A stretch of 64,000 nt of DNA from UBA1413 sp964567485 (GTDB taxonomy: Bacteria; Bacteroidota; Bacteroidia; Bacteroidales; Prolixibacteraceae): the NCBI GenBank assembly GCA_964567485.1, contig CAZMMX010000006.1, forward strand, positions 51,077 through 115,076, written 5' to 3'. Position 1 is the stretch's first letter; each line of letters begins with the position of its first letter. Positions 7,568 to 17,159 of this stretch are shown in pieces. Both the position numbers and the translations under genes were made by a program. The notes beneath the pieces were generated by a model. The model had not been told where the DNA came from. It saw nothing but the letters and a program-made list of their open reading frames with translations, and did no database searches.

Positions 7568-10500
7568 TTAAAATTTAACATTGATACCTGCAGAAATGAT
7601 CCTGTTCGGTGTGTATGCGAAGTCAGTACTTCCCGAGAAGTTATACTGGGGGTTCATTCCCTGCCTGTGGCTGAAGAGGTAAAGGTTGTCACCCTGCACA
7701 AAGATCCTGGCAGATTCAAGTCCCAGGGTTCTGAGGTTCTGGAAGGTGTATCCCAAAGCAACGTTCTTGATGGAGAGATAAGAAGCATCAATCAGTGACC
7801 TGTCGGTCAGCGTGAAGGTCTGGTCTTTCTGGACCCTCGGCACGTCGGTGACATCACCGGGTTGTTTCCAGGCCCTGAGGACGTCGCGGACATAGTTGTT
7901 ACCCATATAGAGCGGGTTCATATAGTTGTACCCGATATAGTCATAAATCTTTCCGCCGATGGAATAGGTGGTCAGGATGGAAAAGTCAAAATTATAGAAG
8001 TTGAGGTTGGTACCCACGGAACCGTAAAGATCGGGGATGCGGCTGCCCAGGATCACCCTGCTGGCGGCGGCTTTTGTTTTGTCGGCCGAGATATAGGGTT
8101 CTCCGGGATTGCCTTCGGCATCCTTATCATACACCCAGTAAAGTTGGGCGCCATTGGAGGGATCCACACCGGCACTGCGTGCCATGTAGAAGGAATTCAG
8201 GGTCTCGCCCACCCTGATGATGGTGGTACCGCCAATGATCTCATCCTGTTCGTCGGTGAGTTTCAGCACTTCATTTTTGACCGTCGATCCCATGGCATTG
8301 ATGCTCCAGAGGAGATTCTTGGTTTTGATCACGTCGTAAGAGGCAGAAAGGTCAAAGCCTGAGTTTTTCATGTCGCCTACGTTGTCATAGAAACCGTTGA
8401 AGCCCAGTGAAGTGGCCATTGGGCGATAAAGGAGCATGTCGGTGGTGGTACGGGTGTACCATTCAATGCCTAAGTTGAGGCGATCGAAGAAGCGGCCTTC
8501 GAGACCGACGTTCAGGTTTTCGTTTTTCTCCCATGAAACCTCTTTGTTTTCGAGGGAAGTCACCACGGCACCGTTCAGTCCGGCATTGTTGTAAGTCAGG
8601 TCATAGAACGACTGCCAGGCATACAGACCTACAGCGTTGTTCCCCTGGGTACCGAAGCTGGCTTTCACCGTCAGGTTATTCACCCAGGTCAGCGGATCCA
8701 TGAAGGCCTCTTCCGAAACCCTCCAGGAAGCTCCTACCGACCAGAAATCACCCCAGCGGAAATCCTTGTTGAAGTGCGAAGAACCGTCGGTACGGTAGCT
8801 TGCCGAGAAGTAGTAACGGTCAGCGAAATCGTAATTCAACCTGGAGAAGTAAGATTCCAGGGCATCGTTGTTTTCGTAGGAGGTGGCATCGGCAATGGTG
8901 GACCCAGATGCCAGTTCAAACAAACCACCAAAGGGGAATCCGGTCTTCTGGGCCGTAAGATAGTTGTATTTGTTATGGTAGTATTCATGACCACCCATCA
9001 AATCGATGCTGTGCGAACCGAAGCCCCTGGCCCAGGTAAGGATCTGGTTGAAGGTATAGGAGAAGGTCTTGCCATATTCCTTGGTCAATCGTCCCTTGAC
9101 TTCACCCGAAGCATTCCCGAAATAGGGATTGTAATAAGTGGTGGAGTATGAGCCCACGTAGTCAAATCCCAGGTTCATGGCGAAGGTAAATCCCTGTAAG
9201 AGGCCGTATTTCTCGTTATTGGTGTTGAATTCCACCACGGAACGACCGCTGACATTATCGCTGTTGCTCATATATTTGTCATCATAGAGCACGGCAATGG
9301 AGTTGAAGTTCTGCTGGGCCCCTGCGGCACGGCTTTTCCCGTAGTCGAACAGCGGCACGCCCAAAGCGTCTTTGATCAGCCCACCGTTGGCATCCCTTTC
9401 CCAGATGGGATAGATGGGAGCCATTTGTTCGGCGGAATACCACACATTAGAGGTAGCAGAACCGTCAGCCCCCAGGAAGTTGGTCTTGGCCAGGGCGAAG
9501 TTGGCCGACATCCCCATTTTGAACCAATCGGTAGTTTTGTGGTCGACACTCAAACGACCGGTCATACGGTCAAATGAAGTGGTCTTCAGCAAACCGTCTT
9601 CCTTCAGGTAGTTGACAGAAGCCAGGGCTTTGGTCTTCATATTACCCCCGGAAACATCGAGCTGGTACTCCTGACGCAGCGGATTTTCGGCGGTGACCTC
9701 ATCGAGCCAGTTGTCGGTCCACTTGAGCTGTGCGGAAGGATTCACCTTGCCGGTCACCGGATCGATCAATTCAGCCAGGGGCATGTTATAAGGGTTGTAC
9801 TGCTCAGCGACACCGAGAATTCCGTCGATGTTACCCTTCATACGGGTAATGGCGTTGATGCCGGCCTGTGCTTCAGGAACCCCCTTGGCAAAGACTTCAT
9901 CGTTTTTAAAGGCCTGGAAAGCCGTTTCCAGATACTCAGACTGGTTCATCACATCGTAGCGCGGAATGGCCCTTGAACTGACCCCTACCGTAGCCTTGAA
10001 ATTGGCGGAAATCTTGCCAGAAGTGTCTTTCCCCGCTTTGGTGGTGATCATGACCACCCCGTTGGCACCCCTCGATCCGTACAGAGCACCGGCAGAAGCG
10101 TCCTTCAGAATGGTGATGCTTTCAATATCATTGGGGTTTATGGCATTCAGGTTACCATCGTAGGGAACACCGTCGACAACGTACAAAGGAGTCGTAGTGG
10201 CATTGATAGATCCAAAACCACGGATTACAATCGAAGCGCCGGAACCGGGCTGGCCACTTCCAAGAGTGGACTGCACACCGGGGACAATCCCGTCAAGGGC
10301 CTTGCTGATCGATGCTACCGACCTGGTTTCCAGTTTGTCGGAGCCTACCGAGGCCGCAGATCCAGTAAAAGAACTCTTTTTGGCTGTACCATACGCCACG
10401 GAAATCACTTCATCGATCATCCGGGTGTCTGATTCCAAAAGGACATTTACCTGTGCACTTACCGGAACCTCCTGTGTAACCATCCCCACAAAGGAGATCA

Positions 10501-10717
10501 CCAGCGTCTGCGCATTCTGCGGAACATTCAGGGAAAAGTTCCCGTCAGCATTCGTCACCGTTCCAATGGTCGTCCCTTTCACCACAACGGATGCTCCGGG
10601 AACAGGAGAACGGTCCTCCGCCGATGTCACATTACCGGTTACCAACCGGGTCTGTGCAACAACAACCTGCAAACCCGCAAAAACCAGGAGAGCAAGCAAT
10701 AAAGACAATTTTCTCAT
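7568..10717 (-). CDS. SusC/RagA-family TonB-linked outer-membrane transporter
   Basis: 1049 residues. There is a signal peptide ending VVVAQ, then a carboxypeptidase-D-regulatory-like domain (about 25-105, GNVTSAEDRSPVPGASVVVK). A TonB-box-like region and plug domain follow, with the SusC signature (IRGFGSINATTTPLYVVDGVPYDG as two overlapping blocks, and DASAGALYGSRGANGVV). The rest is a 22-stranded barrel ending in an aromatic-rich strand (IISAGINVKF). It imports glycans or peptides captured by the SusD partner, powered by TonB-ExbBD. No sigma/anti-sigma or hybrid two-component regulator is adjacent. Confidence 0.95.
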   Translation of the reverse strand: MRKLSLLLALLVFAGLQVVVAQTRLVTGNVTSAEDRSPVPGASVVVKGTTIGTVTNADGNFSLNVPQNAQTLVISFVGMVTQEVPVSAQVNVLLESDTRMIDEVISVAYGTAKKSSFTGSAASVGSDKLETRSVASISKALDGIVPGVQSTLGSGQPGSGASIVIRGFGSINATTTPLYVVDGVPYDGNLNAINPNDIESITILKDASAGALYGSRGANGVVMITTKAGKDTSGKISANFKATVGVSSRAIPRYDVMNQSEYLETAFQAFKNDEVFAKGVPEAQAGINAITRMKGNIDGILGVAEQYNPYNMPLAELIDPVTGKVNPSAQLKWTDNWLDEVTAENPLRQEYQLDVSGGNMKTKALASVNYLKEDGLLKTTSFDRMTGRLSVDHKTTDWFKMGMSANFALAKTNFLGADGSATSNVWYSAEQMAPIYPIWERDANGGLIKDALGVPLFDYGKSRAAGAQQNFNSIAVLYDDKYMSNSDNVSGRSVVEFNTNNEKYGLLQGFTFAMNLGFDYVGSYSTTYYNPYFGNASGEVKGRLTKEYGKTFSYTFNQILTWARGFGSHSIDLMGGHEYYHNKYNYLTAQKTGFPFGGLFELASGSTIADATSYENNDALESYFSRLNYDFADRYYFSASYRTDGSSHFNKDFRWGDFWSVGASWRVSEEAFMDPLTWVNNLTVKASFGTQGNNAVGLYAWQSFYDLTYNNAGLNGAVVTSLENKEVSWEKNENLNVGLEGRFFDRLNLGIEWYTRTTTDMLLYRPMATSLGFNGFYDNVGDMKNSGFDLSASYDVIKTKNLLWSINAMGSTVKNEVLKLTDEQDEIIGGTTIIRVGETLNSFYMARSAGVDPSNGAQLYWVYDKDAEGNPGEPYISADKTKAAASRVILGSRIPDLYGSVGTNLNFYNFDFSILTTYSIGGKIYDYIGYNYMNPLYMGNNYVRDVLRAWKQPGDVTDVPRVQKDQTFTLTDRSLIDASYLSIKNVALGYTFQNLRTLGLESARIFVQGDNLYLFSHRQGMNPQYNFSGSTDFAYTPNRIISAGINVKF

Positions 10718-10935
10718 AATTCAATTTTAAATTTGTAAATTCAATAGTCTAAAGCTTTTATGTCAACGTTGCGAAACTATAAAAATAATTTGAAAAATTA
10801 ACATGTTTTAAGACTTTTGGAGAGCGTACAGGGATGATATTTATCATATAAAATAGATCATCTATCTATGTATCTTCATTTTACATCAAACGCGCCCCTT
10901 CAACGCCCATGATGATTTAACATTCCCCCAGGAAC

Positions 10936-10969
10936 AGAAAAGCCGGGGATAAGACACCCCGGCTTTTCT
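10936..10969 (-). terminator. Terminator downstream of tpx
   Basis: A perfect 13-bp inverted repeat (AGAAAAGCCGGGG / CCCCGGCTTTTCT) with an 8-nt loop. It lies between the tpx stop (10987) and the susC promoter region. Confidence 0.85.
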
Positions 10970-10986
10970 CTACGCATTTTATGCCA

Positions 10987-11502
10987 CTACAGGAGTGATC
11001 TGACCGCCTTCATGGCAGCCTCATAATCAGGCTCTGTGGCGATTTCAGGGACGAATTCGACATAGCGAACCACATCGTTCTTATCAATAATCACGGTTCC
11101 CCGGGCCAGAAGGCGCAATTCCTCGATCAGAAACCCGTAATTTCTGCCGAAATCAGTATCCTTATGGTCCGACAGGGTCACCACGTTCTCGAGTCCTTCT
11201 GCGGCACAGAAACGGGCCTGGGCAAAGGGAAGGTCGCACGAGACCGAAAGGACGACCACATCATCCGACAATTTCGTGGCCAGTTCGTTGAATTTTCTGT
11301 TCTGGGCGGCACAAACGCCGGTGTCGACAGAGGGATAAATGGCCATCACCTTCACCTTTCCGGCGTAGTCGGCCAGGGTACGCGGCGCCAGGGTCTTATC
11401 CAGCACGGTAAACGCGGGAGCCTGATCTCCGATTTCCGGAGGAGTCCCCAGCAGGGTTACCGCTCCTCCCTTGAATGTCACTTTGGTATTGTCTCTCTTC
11501 AT
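10987..11502 (-). CDS. tpx: Thiol peroxidase, atypical 2-Cys peroxiredoxin
   Basis: 171 residues, usual length. Tpx reduces H2O2 and organic hydroperoxides using thioredoxin. The peroxidatic cysteine is C64 in PSVDTGVCAAQ and the resolving cysteine is C99 in ARFCAAEGL, the spacing of the Tpx group. The N-terminal VTFKGGAVTLLG and the C-terminal YEAAMKAVRSLL match the family. It is cytoplasmic, with no signal peptide. It is a single-gene unit with its own strong terminator. Confidence 0.95.
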   Translation of the reverse strand: MKRDNTKVTFKGGAVTLLGTPPEIGDQAPAFTVLDKTLAPRTLADYAGKVKVMAIYPSVDTGVCAAQNRKFNELATKLSDDVVVLSVSCDLPFAQARFCAAEGLENVVTLSDHKDTDFGRNYGFLIEELRLLARGTVIIDKNDVVRYVEFVPEIATEPDYEAAMKAVRSLL

Positions 11503-11665
11503 AATCGTAATTATTAACTTTCAAGGTAACGGAATTTTCCTCGCAATGTTCTAAAAAATGCCCGGATATGATAATTTTTCTGAAATTCAATCGTTTCAGA
11601 GTGCTGCCCCACCCGTGAAACCCGGCATCGAAGAGCCTACAGACAAACCGTTGTCAAAATTTCAT

Positions 11666-11673
11666 TACTTTTG
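11666..11673 (+). promoter_or_regulatory. Putative -7 element of ftsK
   Basis: TACTTTTG matches TAnnTTTG, 62 bp before the ftsK start. A TTG at 11651 is too close to be a standard -33 box. Confidence 0.4.
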
Positions 11674-11735
11674 CAGCACCACATCATCATATTGATCGAC
11701 TCTCATCTATACCATATCACATTGTACTGTTACCA

Positions 11736-14207
11736 ATGGCATCAAATACACGCAAACCTTTAAGGAACAGCCGTAAAAACGGAAATAAAAAGAGCTTGAG
11801 CGAATATTTTACAGACCAGCGGGTATGGTTTGTCCTGGCTGTATTGCTGGTCATCTTCACCCTCTACCTGGCCATCGCCTTTATCTCTTTCATCTTTACA
11901 GGCGATGCCGACCAGAGCAAGCTGGAAATTAAATGGAGCGAGCTGGTTTTCGATCCGGAGATCAGGGTAGAGAACAAGGCCGGAAAAACAGGCGCCTGGC
12001 TTGCTGATGTCATCATCAACCGTTGGTTTGGCATCCCCGCCTTTCTGATTCTCTACCTTTTGACCCTTCTGGGGTTCCGCATGGCAGGCCTCCGCATTAA
12101 AAACTACCCGAAACAAATAGCCCTGACCCTGATCTCCCTGCTCTGGTTATCGGTCACGCTCGGACTTCTTTTCGAAAAAAGCGAAGGGGGCTCCTTTCTT
12201 TATGCGGGAGGCAGATATGGTTTTTTGGTGAGTACGTGGATCAGTTCCATGATTGGCCGTATAGGCACCGCATTGCTTCTTTTCGGGATTGCCTTCCTGG
12301 TGGCCGGCATCTCTTTCAGGGGTCTGGTCCCCTGGCTCATGGAGAAATTCAGAGAGCATGAAGAGCGCCGCAGGGAGCAACGAGAGCTCAGGAAGCTCAG
12401 GGAAGCAGAGAAAGCAAAAAATGCTCCTGCTCCAGTTTCCCGGGTCAGGAAAGGTTTGGAAGATAGAGAGATCCCGGAGCCCGTGATCTCTAAAGTCATT
12501 GATGACGAAGACGCTGTCACGGCCATTTTTGATCCCGATGATGGAGAACTGCCCGATGAGATGCCCGGTGAAGTAAAAATGGAGATTGAGGTTTCCCCGG
12601 GCAACGGAGAACACGCAGACCCCTTCCCTCAGCCTGTCATTCAGGAGGAGGAGCCCCGGAATGAACCTTCAGAGGATGAAGAAGTGACTGTCGACGACAC
12701 CCTGCCCCCCTACGACCCCACCCTCGAATTGTCAGGATACCGATTTCCTACCCTTGACCTCCTCGACGAGCACAAGTTCGGGAATGCCGAGGTGAGCAAT
12801 GAGGAGCTGATCTCCAACAAGAACAAGATCGTGGAGACCCTGCGCCAGTACAAGATAGAAATCACCAAGATCAGGGCCACCATCGGGCCTACCATCACCC
12901 TGTATGAAATTGTACCCGCCCCAGGGATCCGCATCGTCAAGATCAAAAATCTGGAAGACGACATTGCCCTGAGTCTGGCAGCACTCGGTATCCGCATTAT
13001 CGCCCCCATTCCGGGGCGCGGAACCATCGGTATTGAAGTCCCCAATAAAAATCCAGAAGTGGTCTCCATGAAGTCCATTCTGGGATCCAAGAAATTCACA
13101 GAATCGACGGCCGAGTTGCCCGTGGCCCTGGGGAAGACCATTTCGAACGAAACCTTCATGTTCGATCTCACCAAGATGCCGCATATTCTGGTGGCCGGGG
13201 CCACCGGACAGGGAAAATCGGTCGGTCTCAACGTCATCATAGCCTCTCTCCTTTACAAAAAGCACCCCTCGGAACTGAAATTTGTCTTTATTGACCCCAA
13301 GAAGGTGGAGCTCAACCTCTACTCGGTTCTCGAAAAACACTACCTGGCCAAGTTGCCCAGTGAGGAGGAGCCCATCATCAACGATTTCCAGAAGGTCAAG
13401 TACACCCTCAACTCCCTCAATGTGGAGATGGACCAGCGGTATGACCTGCTGAAAAAAGCCCACACCCGCAATGTCAAGGAATACAACGACAAATTCATAC
13501 AGCGGCGGCTGAATCCCGAGAAAGGGCACCATTTTCTCCCCTATATTGTGGTGATCATCGATGAGTTTGCCGACCTGATCATGACGGCGGGCAAGGAGAT
13601 CGAACTTCCCATTGCCCGTATTGCCCAGCTCGCGCGAGCCGTGGGCATCCATATGATCATCGCCACCCAGCGGCCTTCCACGAACATCATAACCGGGACC
13701 ATAAAGGCCAATTTCCCTGCGCGTATCGCCTTCAAGGTAGCGTCCATGATCGACTCCCGCACCATCCTCGACACCCCGGGGGCCAACCAGTTGGTGGGCA
13801 AAGGGGATATGCTCATCTCCGCCGGGAGCACCATGACCCGCGTCCAGTGCGCTTTTCTTGACACCCCTGAGGTGGAAAACGTATGCAAATTCATCGGTGA
13901 ACAGAGGGGCTTCCTGACAGCTTTCCTGTTGCCTGAAGTGGAAACAGGCGATGAGAGCAACACCCTGGAAGCCGACCTTTCGGGAAAAGATGAACTCTTT
14001 GACGATGCCGCCCGATTGGTAGTCATGAACCAACTGGGATCCACCTCCATGATCCAGCGAAAACTGGCCATCGGGTACAACCGCGCCGGAAGAATCATGG
14101 ACCAGCTCGAAAAGGCCGGCGTTGTCGGATCAGGCGAAGGAAGCAAACCCCGGCAGGTGTATATCCAGGATGAATATAGTTTGGAACAATTATTGAAGAA
14201 TATCTGA
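11736..14207 (+). CDS. ftsK: DNA translocase FtsK/SpoIIIE
   Basis: 823 residues. The N-terminus is basic, followed by four hydrophobic membrane segments (about 31-195) and a charged Pro/Glu-rich linker (about 205-335). The RecA-like motor has Walker A GATGQGKSVGLN near residue 488 and Walker B VVIIDEFADLI near 605. The C-terminal gamma winged helix (about 755-823, MIQRKLAIGYNRAGRIMDQLEKAGV) reads KOPS-type sequences. FtsK pumps chromosome ends through the division septum and activates Xer recombination. xerD is encoded 3 kb downstream on the same strand. The linker is shorter than in E. coli FtsK, as in other Bacteroidota. Confidence 0.96.
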   Translation: MASNTRKPLRNSRKNGNKKSLSEYFTDQRVWFVLAVLLVIFTLYLAIAFISFIFTGDADQSKLEIKWSELVFDPEIRVENKAGKTGAWLADVIINRWFGIPAFLILYLLTLLGFRMAGLRIKNYPKQIALTLISLLWLSVTLGLLFEKSEGGSFLYAGGRYGFLVSTWISSMIGRIGTALLLFGIAFLVAGISFRGLVPWLMEKFREHEERRREQRELRKLREAEKAKNAPAPVSRVRKGLEDREIPEPVISKVIDDEDAVTAIFDPDDGELPDEMPGEVKMEIEVSPGNGEHADPFPQPVIQEEEPRNEPSEDEEVTVDDTLPPYDPTLELSGYRFPTLDLLDEHKFGNAEVSNEELISNKNKIVETLRQYKIEITKIRATIGPTITLYEIVPAPGIRIVKIKNLEDDIALSLAALGIRIIAPIPGRGTIGIEVPNKNPEVVSMKSILGSKKFTESTAELPVALGKTISNETFMFDLTKMPHILVAGATGQGKSVGLNVIIASLLYKKHPSELKFVFIDPKKVELNLYSVLEKHYLAKLPSEEEPIINDFQKVKYTLNSLNVEMDQRYDLLKKAHTRNVKEYNDKFIQRRLNPEKGHHFLPYIVVIIDEFADLIMTAGKEIELPIARIAQLARAVGIHMIIATQRPSTNIITGTIKANFPARIAFKVASMIDSRTILDTPGANQLVGKGDMLISAGSTMTRVQCAFLDTPEVENVCKFIGEQRGFLTAFLLPEVETGDESNTLEADLSGKDELFDDAARLVVMNQLGSTSMIQRKLAIGYNRAGRIMDQLEKAGVVGSGEGSKPRQVYIQDEYSLEQLLKNI

Positions 14208-14227
14208 TATCCTATTATTAGCAACCG

Positions 14228-14875
14228 ATGAGAAATTACCTCGCACTCTTCCTTGTGGTGGCCACTCTGGCGGTCACCGCCCAGAACGACCCCAAAGCCA
14301 AAAACCTGCTGGAGGAAACCAGCCGCAAAATGCAGTCTTTCCAGACGCTCGCTGCCACCTTTACCTTCACGATGGAAAATGTCAAAATGAAGATCAGGGA
14401 ACAGAATAAGGGTTCGCTGCTACTCAAGGGAAACAAATACCAGGTCAGCCTTCCCGATATGGGAATGAGGATTTTCTGTGACGGAAAGACGGTATGGAAC
14501 CTGATGGAAGAGGCCGGACAGGTGACCCTCAGCAATGCAGGCGAAGAGGGCCAGGGGGTCATCGATCCCACCACCATCTTCAATGTTTATCAGGAGGGAT
14601 ATTCCTTTCGCACCGTGGAAGAGAAGAACGTGGGAGGGAAGATGATCACCTTCATAGATATGACTCCTGACAACAAGGCTACGGAATTCAGCAAGCTCAC
14701 CGTAGGCATCGAAAAGTCGAAAATGGTCGTCTATTCGCTGGTCACCCATGGTAAAGACGGCAATCTCTACGGCATTTATGTCAACGACATGAAGACCAAC
14801 CAGCCTGTCGCCGACACCGAGTTTGTCTTTAGCAAGGCAAAATACCCCCACATCGAAGTGGTCGATTTCAGATAA
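14228..14875 (+). CDS. LolA-like outer-membrane lipoprotein carrier protein
   Basis: 215 residues with a signal peptide ending LAVTAQ. After it comes a LolA-type half-barrel pattern: helix LLEETSRKMQSFQTLAATFTFTM, then strands MKIREQNKGSLLLKGNKYQVSL and MRIFCDGKTVWNL. LolA proteins shuttle lipoproteins from the inner to the outer membrane. It starts 20 bp after ftsK and is probably co-transcribed, an arrangement that recurs in Bacteroidota. A related periplasmic lipid-binding role cannot be excluded. Confidence 0.85.
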   Translation: MRNYLALFLVVATLAVTAQNDPKAKNLLEETSRKMQSFQTLAATFTFTMENVKMKIREQNKGSLLLKGNKYQVSLPDMGMRIFCDGKTVWNLMEEAGQVTLSNAGEEGQGVIDPTTIFNVYQEGYSFRTVEEKNVGGKMITFIDMTPDNKATEFSKLTVGIEKSKMVVYSLVTHGKDGNLYGIYVNDMKTNQPVADTEFVFSKAKYPHIEVVDFR

Positions 14876-14895
14876 CCGGAAATTTCAGGCGGTCA

Positions 14896-16299
14896 CTATT
14901 CGACCTTGAATTTTTCCACGGTGCTGATTTCCATGAAGGTGGCTCCGGCATCTTCGCCGAAGCGCCCCCCCACATAAATAATCAGATCTTCCTTTTGCAG
15001 GCTTCCGCTTTTCAGCAGGGAACTGATGGCTGCTTTCTCAATCTTGAACTTATTCTTTTTGATTTCAAGGTAGGAAGGGAAAACGCCATAGGAAAGGGCC
15101 ATTTCCCTGACCACCCGCATGGAGTGGCATTTGGCGAAGACGGGTTTATCGCCGCGGTAAGCGGACAGGTACCTTGATGTGCGCCCGGTGGTAGTGGTGG
15201 CTACGATAGCCGTGGCAGGCAACTCGTAGGAAGCCCTGAAAGCCGCCTCGGCAAAATAAGCCTGGATCTCGTTTTCCACAGGAGGAAGGGTGATGTCGGT
15301 CCGCTGATCTTTTGACGACTCTATCTCTACGGCGATACGCGACATCATCTGGATCGCTTCCTCAGGATATTTCCCATAAGCCGTCTCCCCACTCAACATA
15401 ATGGCATCGGTCCTTGAAAACACAGCATGGGCCACGTCATTGACCTCGGCCCGCGTAGGCCGCGGATGCTCGATCATGCTGTGAAGCATCTGGGTAGCCA
15501 CAATCACCGGTTTCTTGCGCTCCACGGCCTTGCGTATCAACATGCGCTGAATGTTGGGAAGCTTCTCGGCAGGGATCTCAATCCCCAGGTCACCCCGCGC
15601 AATCATAATCCCGTAGGCATGATCCAGTATCTCGTCAATGTTCCTGACCCCCTCGGCATTCTCAATTTTGGCAATGATCTTGATGGGACTCCCCAACTCA
15701 TCCAAAAGATGCTGCACCTCCATGACATCCTCCTTGTTACGGACAAAGGAATGGGCAATAAAATCGATATCATTTTCCGCGGCAAACCTGATAAAACCCT
15801 TGTCCTTACCCGACACTGAGGGCAACTTGACCGCCACTCCCGGCAGATTAATGCTCTTGTTGTTTTTGATGACCCCGTCATTCTCCACACTGCAGAGCAG
15901 GCACTCCCCCTTCTCCTTGACCGTCAGCTCAATATCGCCATCGTCAATGAGAATCTTATCCCCGGGCTCCAGTTTCTCCTGTAAAAGATCGTAATTCACG
16001 GCCAGCATTTTCTCCCCCGAGCAGGAAAAACCGCCCGACACCCTGATCAGGTCCCCCGCATGCACCTCCATGGGGGTCTCCACCTGCCAGGTTCTGATCT
16101 CTGGCCCCTTGGTGTCAATCAGAATCGCGATCTTGTTCGATACCTTCCTGATATTTCCAATGACCAAGGCAGCCGACTCTTCCGTAATGTGGGCCGTGTT
16201 CAGCCGGGCCACATTCATGCCAGCATCGGCCAGCATCCGCAAAAAGGATACGTCACACTTCAGGTCCGACACCGTGGCTACTATCTTTGTCAGTCTCAT
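14896..16299 (-). CDS. pyk: Pyruvate kinase
   Basis: 467 residues, a standard length. It catalyses PEP + ADP to pyruvate + ATP. The N-terminal TKIVATVSDLKCD with LADAGMNVARLNTAH differs slightly from the usual RTKIVxTIGP. The active-site block IMIARGDLGIEIP, the metal and PEP ligands (KIENAEGVRNIDEIL) and the LSGETAYGKYPEEA segment are intact. The C-terminal regulatory domain is present (about 345-467, ATTTTGRTSRYLSAYRG). It converges with the ftsK-lolA unit and has a low-complexity ATTC tract upstream. Confidence 0.95.
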   Translation of the reverse strand: MRLTKIVATVSDLKCDVSFLRMLADAGMNVARLNTAHITEESAALVIGNIRKVSNKIAILIDTKGPEIRTWQVETPMEVHAGDLIRVSGGFSCSGEKMLAVNYDLLQEKLEPGDKILIDDGDIELTVKEKGECLLCSVENDGVIKNNKSINLPGVAVKLPSVSGKDKGFIRFAAENDIDFIAHSFVRNKEDVMEVQHLLDELGSPIKIIAKIENAEGVRNIDEILDHAYGIMIARGDLGIEIPAEKLPNIQRMLIRKAVERKKPVIVATQMLHSMIEHPRPTRAEVNDVAHAVFSRTDAIMLSGETAYGKYPEEAIQMMSRIAVEIESSKDQRTDITLPPVENEIQAYFAEAAFRASYELPATAIVATTTTGRTSRYLSAYRGDKPVFAKCHSMRVVREMALSYGVFPSYLEIKKNKFKIEKAAISSLLKSGSLQKEDLIIYVGGRFGEDAGATFMEISTVEKFKVE

Positions 16300-16339
16300 A
16301 TTTTAACCCTCCGATTTTTACGCTCTTAACCCCCACAAC

Positions 16340-16424
16340 TACAATATTCCGATACTCTAATATTCTGTTATTCAGTTATTCAGATATTCTATTATTCCGA
16401 AATTCGAATATTCTGATATTCTGG
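16340..16424. repeat. Low-complexity ATTC-rich tract
   Basis: A degenerate run of ATTC/ATATTCTG/TATTCAG words between aroQ and pyk. The words ATTCTGATATTCTG resemble the core of the 24-bp tandem repeat at 3522-3602. Confidence 0.7.
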
Positions 16425-16427
16425 CAC

Positions 16428-16853
16428 TTAAGATCTACGGATCAAATAACTCAGCGCCAACCGGTAGGAATCGAGTCCGAACCCCATGATACATCCCTTA
16501 CAAACCGGTCCTATCAGCGAGGTATGCCGGAAAGATTCCCTTGAAAGAGTGTTGGAGATATGGACCTCAACCACCGGGGCGGTAACCGCCGAAACGGCAT
16601 CTCTGATGGCTACCGAAGTGTGGGTATACCCCCCGGCATTCAGGATGATTCCGTCACAACTGAATCCAAACATCTGTATCCTGTCGATGATTTCCCCCTC
16701 AATATTGGACTGAAAATAGACCAGCTCAAGGTCAGGATAGTCAGCCTTCAAGATTTGAACATATTCTTCAAAAGTTCTATTTCCATAGATATCTGGCTCC
16801 CTGATTCCTAAAAGATTAAGATTGGGTCCATTTATTAACAAAATTTTCATCAT
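16428..16853 (-). CDS. aroQ: 3-dehydroquinate dehydratase, type II
   Basis: 141 residues. The enzyme removes water from 3-dehydroquinate in the shikimate pathway. The N-terminal MKILLINGPNLNLLGIREP, the catalytic-tyrosine loop (DIYGNRTFEEY), FQSNIEGEIID, NAGGYTHTSVAIRDA and VHISN are all present. A second ATG immediately follows the first, so the start may be 3 bp shorter. Diverging from xerD is a known Bacteroidota gene order. A TACTTTTG element on the minus strand at 16949-16942 fits as its promoter. Confidence 0.96.
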   Translation of the reverse strand: MMKILLINGPNLNLLGIREPDIYGNRTFEEYVQILKADYPDLELVYFQSNIEGEIIDRIQMFGFSCDGIILNAGGYTHTSVAIRDAVSAVTAPVVEVHISNTLSRESFRHTSLIGPVCKGCIMGFGLDSYRLALSYLIRRS

Positions 16854-17159
16854 GATATTAAATTTTTTCTTAAATTTAATAGACCTTAATTTTTTATTTC
16901 TTTGCGTAGGCTCAAAACGGGTTTCATGCCTGCTTTAGGAACAAAAGTAAGGTTTTCGTGGGATTTAAATATGAGACAGGGGATTTGAATTATCAACCGG
17001 GAATATGCGGGGGTTGGATTGTCTTATGGAATTTTGCCGCTGATGGTTTGTGGCGGGGCCCCGTGAAGTTCGCCCTTTTCTCCTGCTGTGTTACCAAATA
17101 GGAGGAACAGCCGCTGAAATGAGTCATAAATATTGAATACAAAGTTAAACTTTACGAAT
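16854..17159. other. Divergent aroQ-xerD intergenic region
   Basis: About 306 bp. It holds the aroQ -7 element (minus strand) and presumably the xerD promoter. No ORF, strong hairpin or dif-like palindrome was recognised. Confidence 0.6.
16942..16949 (-). promoter_or_regulatory. Putative -7 element of aroQ
   Basis: TACTTTTG on the minus strand, about 90 bp before the aroQ start. No convincing -33 box. Confidence 0.4.

Noticed and set aside
12732..14033. 433-codon open frame antisense to ftsK
   Set aside because: It lies fully inside a strongly conserved gene; its length follows from the high GC third-position bias of ftsK and no domain is visible.
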